Shown: positions 1-6,403, counted from the first letter of the stretch. The stretch: 13,668 bases of DNA from Bacteroidia bacterium (GCA_026391235.1 JAPLDV010000638.1:1-13668), one strand, 5' to 3'. Notes: a model not told the origin generated them from the letters alone. Numbers and translations: made by a program.

Positions 1-735
1 GTTCCGTATCATGGCCTCCATCTCGCTCCATTCGGCTTTCGGATTCGTGTGCCATAATTTACCACCGTTCCAGTATACATTGCCGCCGGTGATATCACCT
101 ATGGCCCCACCAGCCACCTTTTTGTAAATTTCAACATAATCGCGCTGATGCCTTCGCTGCGTTCCGCAAATCACTGACAGTTCCATTGCTGCGGCTTTTT
201 TGGCAGAGCCCATTATGGAACGGGCACCGACAGGATCAGCCGCAACCGGTTTTTCCAGGAAACAATGCTTCCTGGCCTGAACTGCAGCCTCAAAATGAAT
301 CGGACGGAAATAGGGTGGGGTGGTAAGTAATACCACATCAACTCCGGTTTGCAGAAGTTTTTCATAAGCATCAAATCCGACGAAACAATTTTCGTCAGCA
401 ATATCCTGGTTCCGGTCGGCTTTTAACCTGGCTCTGCATTTAGCCAGTCTGTCAGGCAGCAGATCAGCTAAAGCTGTGATTTTTAAATTTGGGCCGGCGC
501 CGAGAAAGTTCATTGCAGCACCGGTACCGCGATCGCCGCAGCCGATCAATCCGGCCTTCAGTTCGGGACCATCAGGCGCCTTGTCCAATAAGGTGCATAA
601 TGGATAATCAACTGCCTTTTCTTTACTCTTGGGAGCACAGGATGTGATGAGCGCTGGACTGATCGCCCCTACAGCACCAACAGCCGCAGCACGGCTCAGG
701 AAATTCCTTCTGGAAAGATTCGGTTTGTTTGACAT
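1..735 (-). CDS. Tat-exported Gfo/Idh/MocA-family oxidoreductase (3' end beyond window)
   Basis: An NAD(P)-dependent sugar or cyclitol dehydrogenase-type enzyme. From the ATG at 735 the frame is open for 245 codons to the window edge, so only the C-terminus is missing. Visible: a Tat motif SRRNFL (residues 8-13, twin Arg 9-10), a hydrophobic stretch, then a possible lipobox LITSC (29-33), suggesting a Tat lipoprotein. The Rossmann motif GLIGCGDRGTG is at 62-72 and the family EKP motif, with its catalytic-region lysine, at 161-163. GTQRRH (191-196) is typical of exported members in Bacteroidota and Planctomycetes. It is the last gene of a probable minus-strand unit with the cytochrome-FGE fusion and the exported isomerase. 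Family assignment is firm; the substrate cannot be read. Acting outside the cytoplasm, it would need a tightly held cofactor or a periplasmic electron acceptor (inference). Confidence 0.9.
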   Translation of the reverse strand, partial: MSNKPNLSRRNFLSRAAAVGAVGAISPALITSCAPKSKEKAVDYPLCTLLDKAPDGPELKAGLIGCGDRGTGAAMNFLGAGPNLKITALADLLPDRLAKCRARLKADRNQDIADENCFVGFDAYEKLLQTGVDVVLLTTPPYFRPIHFEAAVQARKHCFLEKPVAADPVGARSIMGSAKKAAAMELSVICGTQRRHQRDYVEIYKKVAGGAIGDITGGNVYWNGGKLWHTNPKAEWSEMEAMIRN

Positions 736-773
736 GGCATGAAGTTTATGGTGTTTATAAATAGTTTAATTCA

Positions 774-817
774 AAGTTGTCGGTTGTCAGTTGTTAGTTG
801 TCGGTTATAGTGGTTAT
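774..817 (-). repeat. Degenerate heptanucleotide tandem array A (unit AYAACYR on minus strand)
   Basis: Read on the minus strand, consecutive 7-mers run ATAACCG, ACAACTA, ACAACTG, ACAACCG, ACAACTT (808 down to 774), preceded by a looser copy at 811-817. The same unit recurs at 3864-3905. The array lies in the spacer between the cytochrome-FGE gene and the oxidoreductase, in the sense direction of both. The remaining spacer (818-883) is G/T-rich and holds scattered related pieces but no convincing gene. Confidence 0.75.
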
Positions 818-883
818 GATTGTTGTGATGGTTGTGGTTGCTGTGCTTGTTATCGGTTCTCTTTTCTTTCTTATAGTCTCAAA

Positions 884-940
884 GTCTTCCGTCTTCCGTC
901 TTCCGTCTTCTGTCTTCTGTCTTCTGTCTCATAGTCTTCC
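884..940 (-). repeat. Heptanucleotide tandem array B (unit RGAAGAC on minus strand)
   Basis: On the plus strand, GTCTTCC occurs at 884, 891 and 898, followed by GTCTTCT at 905, 912 and 919, a diverged unit at 926-932, and another GTCTTCC at 934-940. The variants are sorted in blocks (three C-ending, then three T-ending), as expected from unit duplication. The proximal end overlaps the last codons and stop (929-931) of the cytochrome-FGE fusion, so part of that C-terminus is encoded by repeat sequence. Confidence 0.85.
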
Positions 941-2440
941 TGTCGATGCGTCGTACTCACACACAACTCTGAACCCAACATAGAAGCAATCCGAGTACCA
1001 CCAGATACTCTTGGGTGACTGAGGATCGGTCCTGAGCCATGATTGGGATTGAGTGGATTCGCGTGCTGCGGACCGTACCTGGTCGGCCTGGCTTTTATAA
1101 CTTCCTCCTCTCACAACATGCTCCGTTCCGGAGGATGGACCTTTGGGATCCACTAATACCCCCTGGTATTTGGAATAGGTATCCGGAGCATACCAATCGG
1201 AACAAAATTCCGCAACGTTGCCAAGCATATTCTTTAATCCAAACGGGTTAGGCAAGACAAACGACGGTACCTGAGTTTTCGCCTGGCTATTCTCTTTATA
1301 AACCACAAACCGGTTAATCATGGTTGTATCTTTTTTCGAAGATAGGAATTTAGATTTAACGAAGGTTTTCGGATTACCCTCAAAGAAGTAAGGCGTATCC
1401 TTCCCGGCCCTGGCGGCATATTCCCATTCTGCCTCCGTTGGCAACCGGTAAGTTTTACCGGTTACAATCGACAGCCATTTGCAATACGTAAGTGCCGCAT
1501 TAAAACTGGCTGAAATGACAGGCCGCTTTCCCTTGCCCCAGTTCTGATCAGGTTGTCCGTAAGGTGGCGTAGCCCCGATAATGGCATCCACCGTGGTAAC
1601 AGTACTTAAATCTGTTTTTACAGTACTTTTACCCTGACGGGCAGTCTGGCTGTAAAAAGCCAGATACTCATTCCAGCTCACTTCAACTTCACCAATAAAG
1701 AACTGGCTGACTTTTACCTCTTTAACCGGACCTTCATCAGGCTTGCGATACGGTTCATTATCCGGACTTCCCATTTTAAAAGTACCGCCAGGTATGGCGA
1801 CCATCTTAAACGATACACCGGTTTTGGGTATTTTTTCTACAAAGGTTTCGAACTTCCCGACTTTGGCTGGTTCAGTGAAAATTTCCCCGGAAACGATCTC
1901 TTTACCAAACCCCTCGTTAGCTTTATGTGAATAGTTCGGATCATAATGGCCGGCATTCAGGTGACAGTTTATGCAGCGGATATCTTCGCCTTTTTTTACC
2001 TGGGCATCATAATATAAGTGAGCATCCGATCCCTCCTTGGTGAGCTTGGCCGGATAGAGGTTTGGATGGCATTTCAGGCAGGTGGATTCAAATACATGCC
2101 CTTTTGCATAATCAAGCTTTGATTTGGCATCCCAATTGAAGGATGCTGAGTCCTTAAACCAAAAACTCCATACATCCCGTAACCCGGTACGGGCTTTCTC
2201 AGGCAGGTATCCTTGCCCTTGCGGTGGTAGGTGACAGTCGACACAATGTGTACGAAACCCGCTCTGGGTTTCATAATGCAATGATTTTTTCCAGGATGTT
2301 TCAGCCTGCGGATGGATGTGGCAGGAATTACAGAATTTGTCGGACGACGTAGCTTCAACAGCCTTATTGCCGGTTAGCATTAACACAATCCCGATAAACA
2401 CACCGGGAACAAAAAAGAACCAAATACGTTTCACGCGCAA
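929..2440 (-). CDS. Tetraheme NapC/NrfH-type cytochrome c fused to an FGE/SUMF1-fold domain
   Basis: A 503-residue membrane-anchored periplasmic protein. Residues 6-23 form an N-terminal anchor helix. Four c-type heme motifs follow: CNSCH 37-41, CVDCH 66-70, CLKCH 121-125 and CINCH 156-160. The segment around HY-xxxxGFRTHCVDCHLP matches NapC/NirT/NrfH quinol-oxidising cytochromes. In that family the first motif is normally CxxCHxM with Met ligating heme 1; here the position is His43. A linker leads into a formylglycine-generating-enzyme fold (about 209-496: IPGGTFKMGS, RLPTEAEWEYAARAG, NMLGNVAEFCSDWY, VRGGSY, GFRVV). The two copper-binding catalytic cysteines of true FGE align with Ala452 and Ser457 (QADQVRSAAR), so formylglycine-forming activity is unlikely. 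The start is uncertain: TTG at 2440 or GTG at 2434; no ATG fits. The gene lies 39 nt after the exported isomerase. The heme half is a secure call; the role of the FGE-like half is unknown. Confidence 0.9.
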   Translation of the reverse strand: MRVKRIWFFFVPGVFIGIVLMLTGNKAVEATSSDKFCNSCHIHPQAETSWKKSLHYETQSGFRTHCVDCHLPPQGQGYLPEKARTGLRDVWSFWFKDSASFNWDAKSKLDYAKGHVFESTCLKCHPNLYPAKLTKEGSDAHLYYDAQVKKGEDIRCINCHLNAGHYDPNYSHKANEGFGKEIVSGEIFTEPAKVGKFETFVEKIPKTGVSFKMVAIPGGTFKMGSPDNEPYRKPDEGPVKEVKVSQFFIGEVEVSWNEYLAFYSQTARQGKSTVKTDLSTVTTVDAIIGATPPYGQPDQNWGKGKRPVISASFNAALTYCKWLSIVTGKTYRLPTEAEWEYAARAGKDTPYFFEGNPKTFVKSKFLSSKKDTTMINRFVVYKENSQAKTQVPSFVLPNPFGLKNMLGNVAEFCSDWYAPDTYSKYQGVLVDPKGPSSGTEHVVRGGSYKSQADQVRSAARESTQSQSWLRTDPQSPKSIWWYSDCFYVGFRVVCEYDASTGRL

Positions 2441-2479
2441 ATATGTTTTAAAAATCGCAGCAAGATAATAAATTGACGA

Positions 2480-3415
2480 CTATAATAATTTGGAAAGATG
2501 CTCAAAACTACGGACAGCTTGGTCTATGGTTCCGCATTCAACCGAAAAAACTATATTCTTCCCGGCAGATTTAACAATGTCGATAACACGCTTCCAGTCA
2601 ACCACCCCATCCCCGCAGGCGCACCCAACCGGAGTACCGGTAACTTTTCCACGCTCAGCATCACTTTGTGCCATACTGATATCTTTCGCATGCAAATGCA
2701 CTAAGCGGTATTTAACCCTTTCGAGCCATTCATAAACATCCGAACCGCCCGCCAGGTAACTGTTTCCGGTATCAAAATTTATCCCGATTGCAGTAGATTT
2801 CACTAAATCATAAATACTGTCCAGTCCCTCGGGTGTTTTGCTGTATTGTTGATGGGGTTCAAGTCCGATAACTACCTTGTGACGTTCTGCAACTCTGGCT
2901 GCCTCGGTCAATGTATATTTCATAAGGCAGTAATCCATTTCTTTGGTAGTCCATTCTGGCTTGGGTCCTTCATCTGTATTCACTACAGTAACATTCATCT
3001 CAGCAGCAAAGCGAATGGCCTGCTTTAAATATTCCACACTGATTTCAGGCTTACACAATGGCGTATGAGATGACAAACCTGATATTTTTATTTTGTTTGT
3101 ATCACATATTTCTTTGATCAGGAGCGGATCGTTATACATGGAAACAGAGTGAAAATACCCTGCTTCACTTAGCAATTCCCTTCCGAGATGGACCATGGGC
3201 TCGATATATTCATAACCGATTTCAGCTGCCTTTTTCACGCCGTCTGCAAACGACATATCATGGGGGCGCACAAATTCCATGTTAATTCCTAATTTAATCA
3301 TGCTGTTTTGTTTTTTAGATTTAAACGACAAAATCGACGGAGCAATTATTAGCCCGGTAGTGCTAACTGTTGCATTTGAAAGAAATTTTCTCCTTGTTAA
3401 TTTTTCCGGTTTCAT
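2480..3415 (-). CDS. Tat-exported sugar phosphate isomerase/epimerase-fold (xylose isomerase-like TIM barrel) protein
   Basis: A 311-residue protein of the AP-endonuclease-2/xylose isomerase-like TIM-barrel family, which includes sugar isomerases, epimerases, inosose dehydratases and some keto-sugar lyases. The N-terminus carries a Tat signal (TRRKFLS, Arg8-Arg9, then a hydrophobic run to about 31), so the enzyme is exported. Expected metal-ligand positions are visible at strand ends: Glu186 in GLEPH, Asp215 in INFDTGN, His242 in HLHAKD and Glu293 in SVECG. Length is normal for the family. It appears to be the first gene of a minus-strand unit with the cytochrome-FGE fusion and a Gfo/Idh/MocA oxidoreductase. 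Pairing of an exported TIM-barrel enzyme with an exported Gfo-type dehydrogenase resembles keto-sugar pathways in Bacteroidota (inference). The exact reaction is not determinable. Confidence 0.88.
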   Translation of the reverse strand: MKPEKLTRRKFLSNATVSTTGLIIAPSILSFKSKKQNSMIKLGINMEFVRPHDMSFADGVKKAAEIGYEYIEPMVHLGRELLSEAGYFHSVSMYNDPLLIKEICDTNKIKISGLSSHTPLCKPEISVEYLKQAIRFAAEMNVTVVNTDEGPKPEWTTKEMDYCLMKYTLTEAARVAERHKVVIGLEPHQQYSKTPEGLDSIYDLVKSTAIGINFDTGNSYLAGGSDVYEWLERVKYRLVHLHAKDISMAQSDAERGKVTGTPVGCACGDGVVDWKRVIDIVKSAGKNIVFSVECGTIDQAVRSFEHLSKLL

Positions 3416-3470
3416 TATTTCATTGCTTTTTCCTGAATTTTTGAAATCAAACTATCATAAGGTCTGAAAA

Positions 3471-3490
3471 TACCAATTGTATGATTGGTA
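3471..3490. promoter_or_regulatory. Operator-like dyad 1 in the divergent cyd/isomerase intergenic region
   Basis: TACCAATTGTATGATTGGTA: perfect 7-bp arms (TACCAAT/ATTGGTA) around a 6-bp centre. It shares 13 of 20 positions, including CAATTGTA, with the dyad at 3506-3525. It lies 55 bp upstream of the isomerase start and 154 bp upstream of the DUF4492 start. A dimeric regulator site is plausible; the regulator is unknown. Confidence 0.45.
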
Positions 3491-3505
3491 AAAATATATT
3501 GATAT

Positions 3506-3525
3506 TTGCAATTGTACAACTGCAA
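3506..3525. promoter_or_regulatory. Operator-like dyad 2 in the divergent cyd/isomerase intergenic region
   Basis: TTGCAATTGTACAACTGCAA: nine of ten symmetric base pairs match, with the perfect core TTGTACAA. Its centre is 35 bp from that of the related dyad at 3471-3490. It sits about 70 bp upstream of the proposed cyd promoter and 90 bp upstream of the isomerase start, so it could serve either direction. Confidence 0.5.
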
Positions 3526-3594
3526 CTCATCAACAAAAGGAACGAAAACCCCTGAAATAGGGTGATGCTTTTATAGGACAGTAACCTTATCTGA

Positions 3595-3628
3595 TTTTTG
3601 ATATATCCGGAATAATTCTTTACATTCA
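3595..3628 (+). promoter_or_regulatory. Candidate Bacteroides-type promoter for the cytochrome bd operon
   Basis: TTTTTG (3595-3600) matches the -33 element TTTG. After exactly 20 nt comes TACATTCA (3621-3628), close to the -7 consensus TAnnTTTG used by Bacteroidota sigma-70-type factors. Transcription would start about 10 nt upstream of the DUF4492 ATG at 3645. This is a consensus match only. Confidence 0.4.
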
Positions 3629-3644
3629 CTCGCAAAAACCTTTT

Positions 3645-3881
3645 ATGCCTGATAAATCTGATAGACCGGTCATTTACAAAGTCTGGCGCTTCTATATCGA
3701 TGGATTTAAGGATCTTTCATTATGGGGGCGCAGCGTATGGATCATCATACTGATCAAACTTCTTATTTTATTTGTGATCTTCCGCCTGTTTCTTATGCCT
3801 GATGTCCTGAAGAAAAATTTCAAAACCGATCAGCAACGCTCCCGTCATGTTCTTGAAAATCTCACAACCGATAACCGATAA
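3645..3881 (+). CDS. DUF4492 small membrane protein, first gene of the cytochrome bd operon
   Basis: A 78-residue protein with a short amphipathic N-terminus containing YKVWRFYIDGFKDLSLWGRSVWIIILIKL, shown here by its features: aromatic-rich residues 11-20, then one hydrophobic helix about 32-51 (WIIILIKLLILFVIFRLFL), then a basic tail. This pattern matches DUF4492, a family that in Bacteroidota and Campylobacterota usually lies directly upstream of cydA. Its role is unproven; assembly or stabilisation of the oxidase is the usual guess. The last five residues (TTDNR) and the stop are encoded inside heptanucleotide array C, so the original C-terminus may have been replaced or extended. It lies 36 nt upstream of cydA. 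Confidence 0.85.
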   Translation: MPDKSDRPVIYKVWRFYIDGFKDLSLWGRSVWIIILIKLLILFVIFRLFLMPDVLKKNFKTDQQRSRHVLENLTTDNR

Positions 3882-3905
3882 CCGATAACTGATAACTGAT
3901 AAAAA
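3864..3905 (+). repeat. Heptanucleotide tandem array C (unit AYAACYG)
   Basis: Consecutive 7-mers are ACAACCG, ATAACCG, ATAACCG, ATAACTG, ATAACTG and then ATAAAAA. The unit is the same as on the minus strand of array A (774-817), again in the sense direction. The stop codon of the DUF4492 gene (3879-3881) lies inside the array, and cydA starts 12 nt after it ends. Confidence 0.85.
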
Positions 3906-3917
3906 AACCTCTCAACT

Positions 3918-5213
3918 ATGATAAGTTCTATAGATATCTCAACACTGGTCGATTGGTCAAGGGCGCAATTTGCCCTGACTGCCATGTATCACTGGCTTTT
4001 TGTACCTCTGACTCTTGGGATCACATGGATCATCGCCATGATGGAAACGATCTATGTGAAAACCGGTGATCCGGAGTGGCAAAAGATTACCAAATTCTGG
4101 ATGAAGCTATTCGGTATCAATTTCGCCATCGGGGTTGCTACAGGGATTATTCTGGAATTTGAATTCGGTACAAACTGGTCGAATTATTCCTGGTTTGTTG
4201 GTGATATTTTCGGTGCACCACTGGCAATCGAGGGAATCATGGCTTTTTTTATGGAATCGACCTTCATTGCAATCATGTTTTTCGGATGGAACAAGGTGAG
4301 CAAAAAATTTCATCTTCTTTCGTCGTGGCTGGTAGCCATCGGTGCAAACCTGTCTGCCCTCTGGATACTTGTGGCAAATGCTGGATCGGCTAAACAAATA
4401 GCCGAGGTCCAGCCGATGAAACTGGCGGCGATGGAAGGACTATACGACGGGAAAAGCCAAGCGGGCCTGGTGGCTTTCGGAATATTAAACGGTAAGGAGA
4501 AACGCGAAGCAGGTGAGCCATTTGCAGTCAAACTGGAAATGCCGAATTTGCTTTCGTGGCTTGCCTATGGGGATCCTCAGCATTTTGTTGCAGGGATCAA
4601 TGATTTCACAAAAGGTAATGCGAGTCAGGGTATTCTGTCTATACCGGAAAAGGTTGAGCGAGGGACGATAGCCCGTAATACCCTGATCAATTTTAAAAAT
4701 GCCAGGACTGCCGGAAACCTGGCTAAGTCCGACAGCTTAAAGGCACATTTCTATGATAAAGCATTCCTTGAAAATAATTTTAAATACTTCGGATATGGAT
4801 TCATTGACGATGTGAATTATTATGTCCCTAATGTGCCGCTCACATTTTATAGCTTCCATATTATGGTGATCCTCGGATTCGGATTTATGGTGTTCTTTGC
4901 ACTTTTCCTGTTTTTCTCAGCTCGCGGCGAATTGCCACAAAGAAAATTCTGGCTCCGGCTGGCCCCATGGGTAATTCCAATGGCTTATATTGCTTCCGAG
5001 GCAGGCTGGATCGTGGCTGAACTCGGACGGCAACCATGGACGATCCAGGATTTGCTGCCGACTGTGGCCGCAGTAACTAAGCTTGACACCGGTACTGTAA
5101 TCGTAACCTTCATCCTGTTCGCAGTCACCTTTACTGTTTTAGCAATCGCTGAAGTAAATATCATGGTTAAAGCAATTAAACACGGACCTAAAAATGAAGG
5201 AGGAAACAAGTAA
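3918..5213 (+). CDS. cydA: Cytochrome bd oxidase subunit I, internally shortened
   Basis: CydA holds the hemes and quinol site of the bd-type terminal oxidase, which reduces O2 to water in the cytoplasmic membrane. Clear signatures in E. coli terms: His25 (H19, heme b595), Glu105 (E99) in APLAIEG, Glu113 (E107) in MESTF, Lys168/Glu173 (K252/E257) in QPMKLAAMEG, Met316 (M393, heme b558 ligand) and GRQPW 370-374 with Trp364/Glu368 (W441/E445). The protein has 431 residues; Bacteroidota CydA is usually about 510-520. Anchor positions shift from +6 before to -84 after residue 155, so about 90 residues are missing between ANA and GSA. That block should hold helices V-VI and the H186 ligand of heme b558. 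In addition, the conserved Arg391 position is His314. The frame is intact and helix parity is kept. The stop overlaps the cydB start (TAATG). Either a real variant or an assembly gap. Confidence 0.92.
   Translation: MISSIDISTLVDWSRAQFALTAMYHWLFVPLTLGITWIIAMMETIYVKTGDPEWQKITKFWMKLFGINFAIGVATGIILEFEFGTNWSNYSWFVGDIFGAPLAIEGIMAFFMESTFIAIMFFGWNKVSKKFHLLSSWLVAIGANLSALWILVANAGSAKQIAEVQPMKLAAMEGLYDGKSQAGLVAFGILNGKEKREAGEPFAVKLEMPNLLSWLAYGDPQHFVAGINDFTKGNASQGILSIPEKVERGTIARNTLINFKNARTAGNLAKSDSLKAHFYDKAFLENNFKYFGYGFIDDVNYYVPNVPLTFYSFHIMVILGFGFMVFFALFLFFSARGELPQRKFWLRLAPWVIPMAYIASEAGWIVAELGRQPWTIQDLLPTVAAVTKLDTGTVIVTFILFAVTFTVLAIAEVNIMVKAIKHGPKNEGGNK
4377..4388 (+). other. Junction of apparent ~270-bp in-frame loss in cydA
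   Basis: The codons for Asn-Ala (ending at 4382) run directly into Gly-Ser (from 4383). In related proteins about 90 residues lie between these positions. The join keeps the frame. I see no long direct repeat in what remains. Confidence 0.6.
5197..5203 (+). promoter_or_regulatory. Strong Shine-Dalgarno site for cydB
   Basis: AAGGAGG inside the 3' end of cydA, nine nucleotides before the cydB ATG at 5213. Most other genes here have no comparable site, as is usual in Bacteroidota. It supports the chosen cydB start and translation coupled to cydA. Confidence 0.6.
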
Positions 5214-6346
5214 TGTTTGAAACTCTGTCGCATCTCGTTTTACAGCAATACTGGTGGATCATCGTTTCATTATTAGGCAGTGTTCTGGTTTTCCTGATGT
5301 TTGTCCAAGGCGGGCAAACTCTTCTCGGAAACCTCGGAAAAAACGAAACCGAAAGAACAATCCTGCTGAACTCACTCGGACGGAAATGGGAATTTACCTT
5401 TACCACCCTGGTCACCTTCGGTGGTGCTTTCTTTGCCTCTTTTCCGCTATTTTATGCCTCAAGTTTCGGCGGTGCTTACTGGGTTTGGATATTAATCCTG
5501 TTCGCATTCATCATTCAGGCCGTTTCTTATGAGTTCCGGAGAAAAGCCGGTAATTTCCTCGGTCAAAAGACCTACGAAACTTTCCTGTATATCAATGGTC
5601 TTTTGGGTACTATTCTGATTGGTACGGCGGTTGGAACATTTTTTACCGGATCCCAATTTTCTCTGAACGATATGAATCAGGTTAACTGGGAAGGCCCTGC
5701 CCGGGGACTCGAAGCTGCCCTTAATATTCAAAACCTGTCGCTGGGCCTAGCAGTATTCTTTCTATCAAGGGTACTGGCTACCCTTTATTTTATGAATAAC
5801 GTCGACGAAAAAACCATATTCACCAGATCGAAAAGGCACCTACTGATTAATACAGTACCATTTCTGGTATTCTTCCTCTTTTTCCTGGTCCGGCTGATGT
5901 TCATCGAAGGCTATTCATATAACCCGGAATCCGGCTTGGTTTCTATGGAAAAGTACAAATACTTGCATAATTTCCTGGATATGCCACTGGTATTGGCATC
6001 CCTCCTCATCGGTGTTGTCGGCGTCCTCTATGGAATCGGAATTTCCCTGATGAAAAGCAATTGCACCAAAGGAATCTGGTTTGCCGGATCAGGAACTATC
6101 CTTACCGTTATGAGCCTGTTCCTAATTGCCGGATTTAATAACACCGCTTTCTATCCGTCTTCTTTCGATCTTCAGTCATCACTAACAATCAAAAATGCTT
6201 CATCCAGCAAGTTCACCCTTACTGCAATGTCTTATGTGTCGCTAATGGTGCCATTTGTAATCGCATACATTTGGTTTGCCTGGCGGGCAATGAACAAAAA
6301 GAAAATCAACCGCGAAGAACTCAAAACCGAAGACCATCTTTACTAG
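5213..6346 (+). CDS. cydB: Cytochrome bd oxidase subunit II
   Basis: CydB is the second membrane subunit of the bd quinol oxidase and the structural partner of CydA. The 377-residue protein is built of about eight hydrophobic helices, beginning QQYWWIIVSLLGSVLVFLMFVQGGQTLLG, seen at residues 11-39. It includes the family-typical RKWEFTFTTLVTFGGAFFASFPLFYASSFGGAYW region (56-89; key residues W58, E59, F74, P77 and Y80) and AVSYEFRRKAG near 103-113. Length is normal for Bacteroidota CydB, so unlike cydA this gene looks intact. It starts with an ATG overlapping the cydA TAA by one base, with a strong Shine-Dalgarno upstream. It is followed after 57 nt, filled largely by heptamer array D, by a CydX-like small gene. 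Confidence 0.95.
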   Translation: MFETLSHLVLQQYWWIIVSLLGSVLVFLMFVQGGQTLLGNLGKNETERTILLNSLGRKWEFTFTTLVTFGGAFFASFPLFYASSFGGAYWVWILILFAFIIQAVSYEFRRKAGNFLGQKTYETFLYINGLLGTILIGTAVGTFFTGSQFSLNDMNQVNWEGPARGLEAALNIQNLSLGLAVFFLSRVLATLYFMNNVDEKTIFTRSKRHLLINTVPFLVFFLFFLVRLMFIEGYSYNPESGLVSMEKYKYLHNFLDMPLVLASLLIGVVGVLYGIGISLMKSNCTKGIWFAGSGTILTVMSLFLIAGFNNTAFYPSSFDLQSSLTIKNASSSKFTLTAMSYVSLMVPFVIAYIWFAWRAMNKKKINREELKTEDHLY

Positions 6347-6356
6347 CAAATCTTGC

Positions 6357-6391
6357 CTGAAACCCGATACCTGAAACCCGATACCTCATAA
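6357..6391 (+). repeat. Heptanucleotide-phased tandem array D
   Basis: CTGAAAC, CCGATAC, CTGAAAC, CCGATAC, then CTCATAA: two exact copies of a 14-mer whose halves differ at two of seven positions, so the array keeps a 7-nt period. It fills the spacer between cydB (stop 6346) and the 39-residue gene (start 6404). The unit sequence differs from arrays A-C but the period and placement are the same. Confidence 0.75.
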
Positions 6392-6403
6392 AACAAAACC
6401 CAC

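Noticed and set aside
884..940. Possible CRISPR array
   Set aside because: Units are 7 bp with no spacers between them and no cas genes in the window; it is a simple tandem repeat.
798..983. 61-codon plus-strand frame with a hydrophobic start
   Set aside because: It is made almost wholly of the G/T-rich and GTCTTCY repeat sequence and runs into the 3' end of the minus-strand cytochrome gene; no family resemblance.
1740..1830. Cytochrome-FGE fusion as a fourth deletion product
   Set aside because: The linker is about 45 residues of ordinary sequence between two complete domains, with no truncated motif on either side; I kept it as a real fusion, though read mapping here would be sensible.
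3550..3565. Short ACCC/GGGT hairpin upstream of the cyd operon
   Set aside because: Only a 4-bp stem with an 8-base loop; expected by chance.
3447..3635. 62-codon minus-strand frame in the divergent intergenic region
   Set aside because: It overlaps the two dyads and the candidate promoter, has mixed composition and shows no recognisable features.
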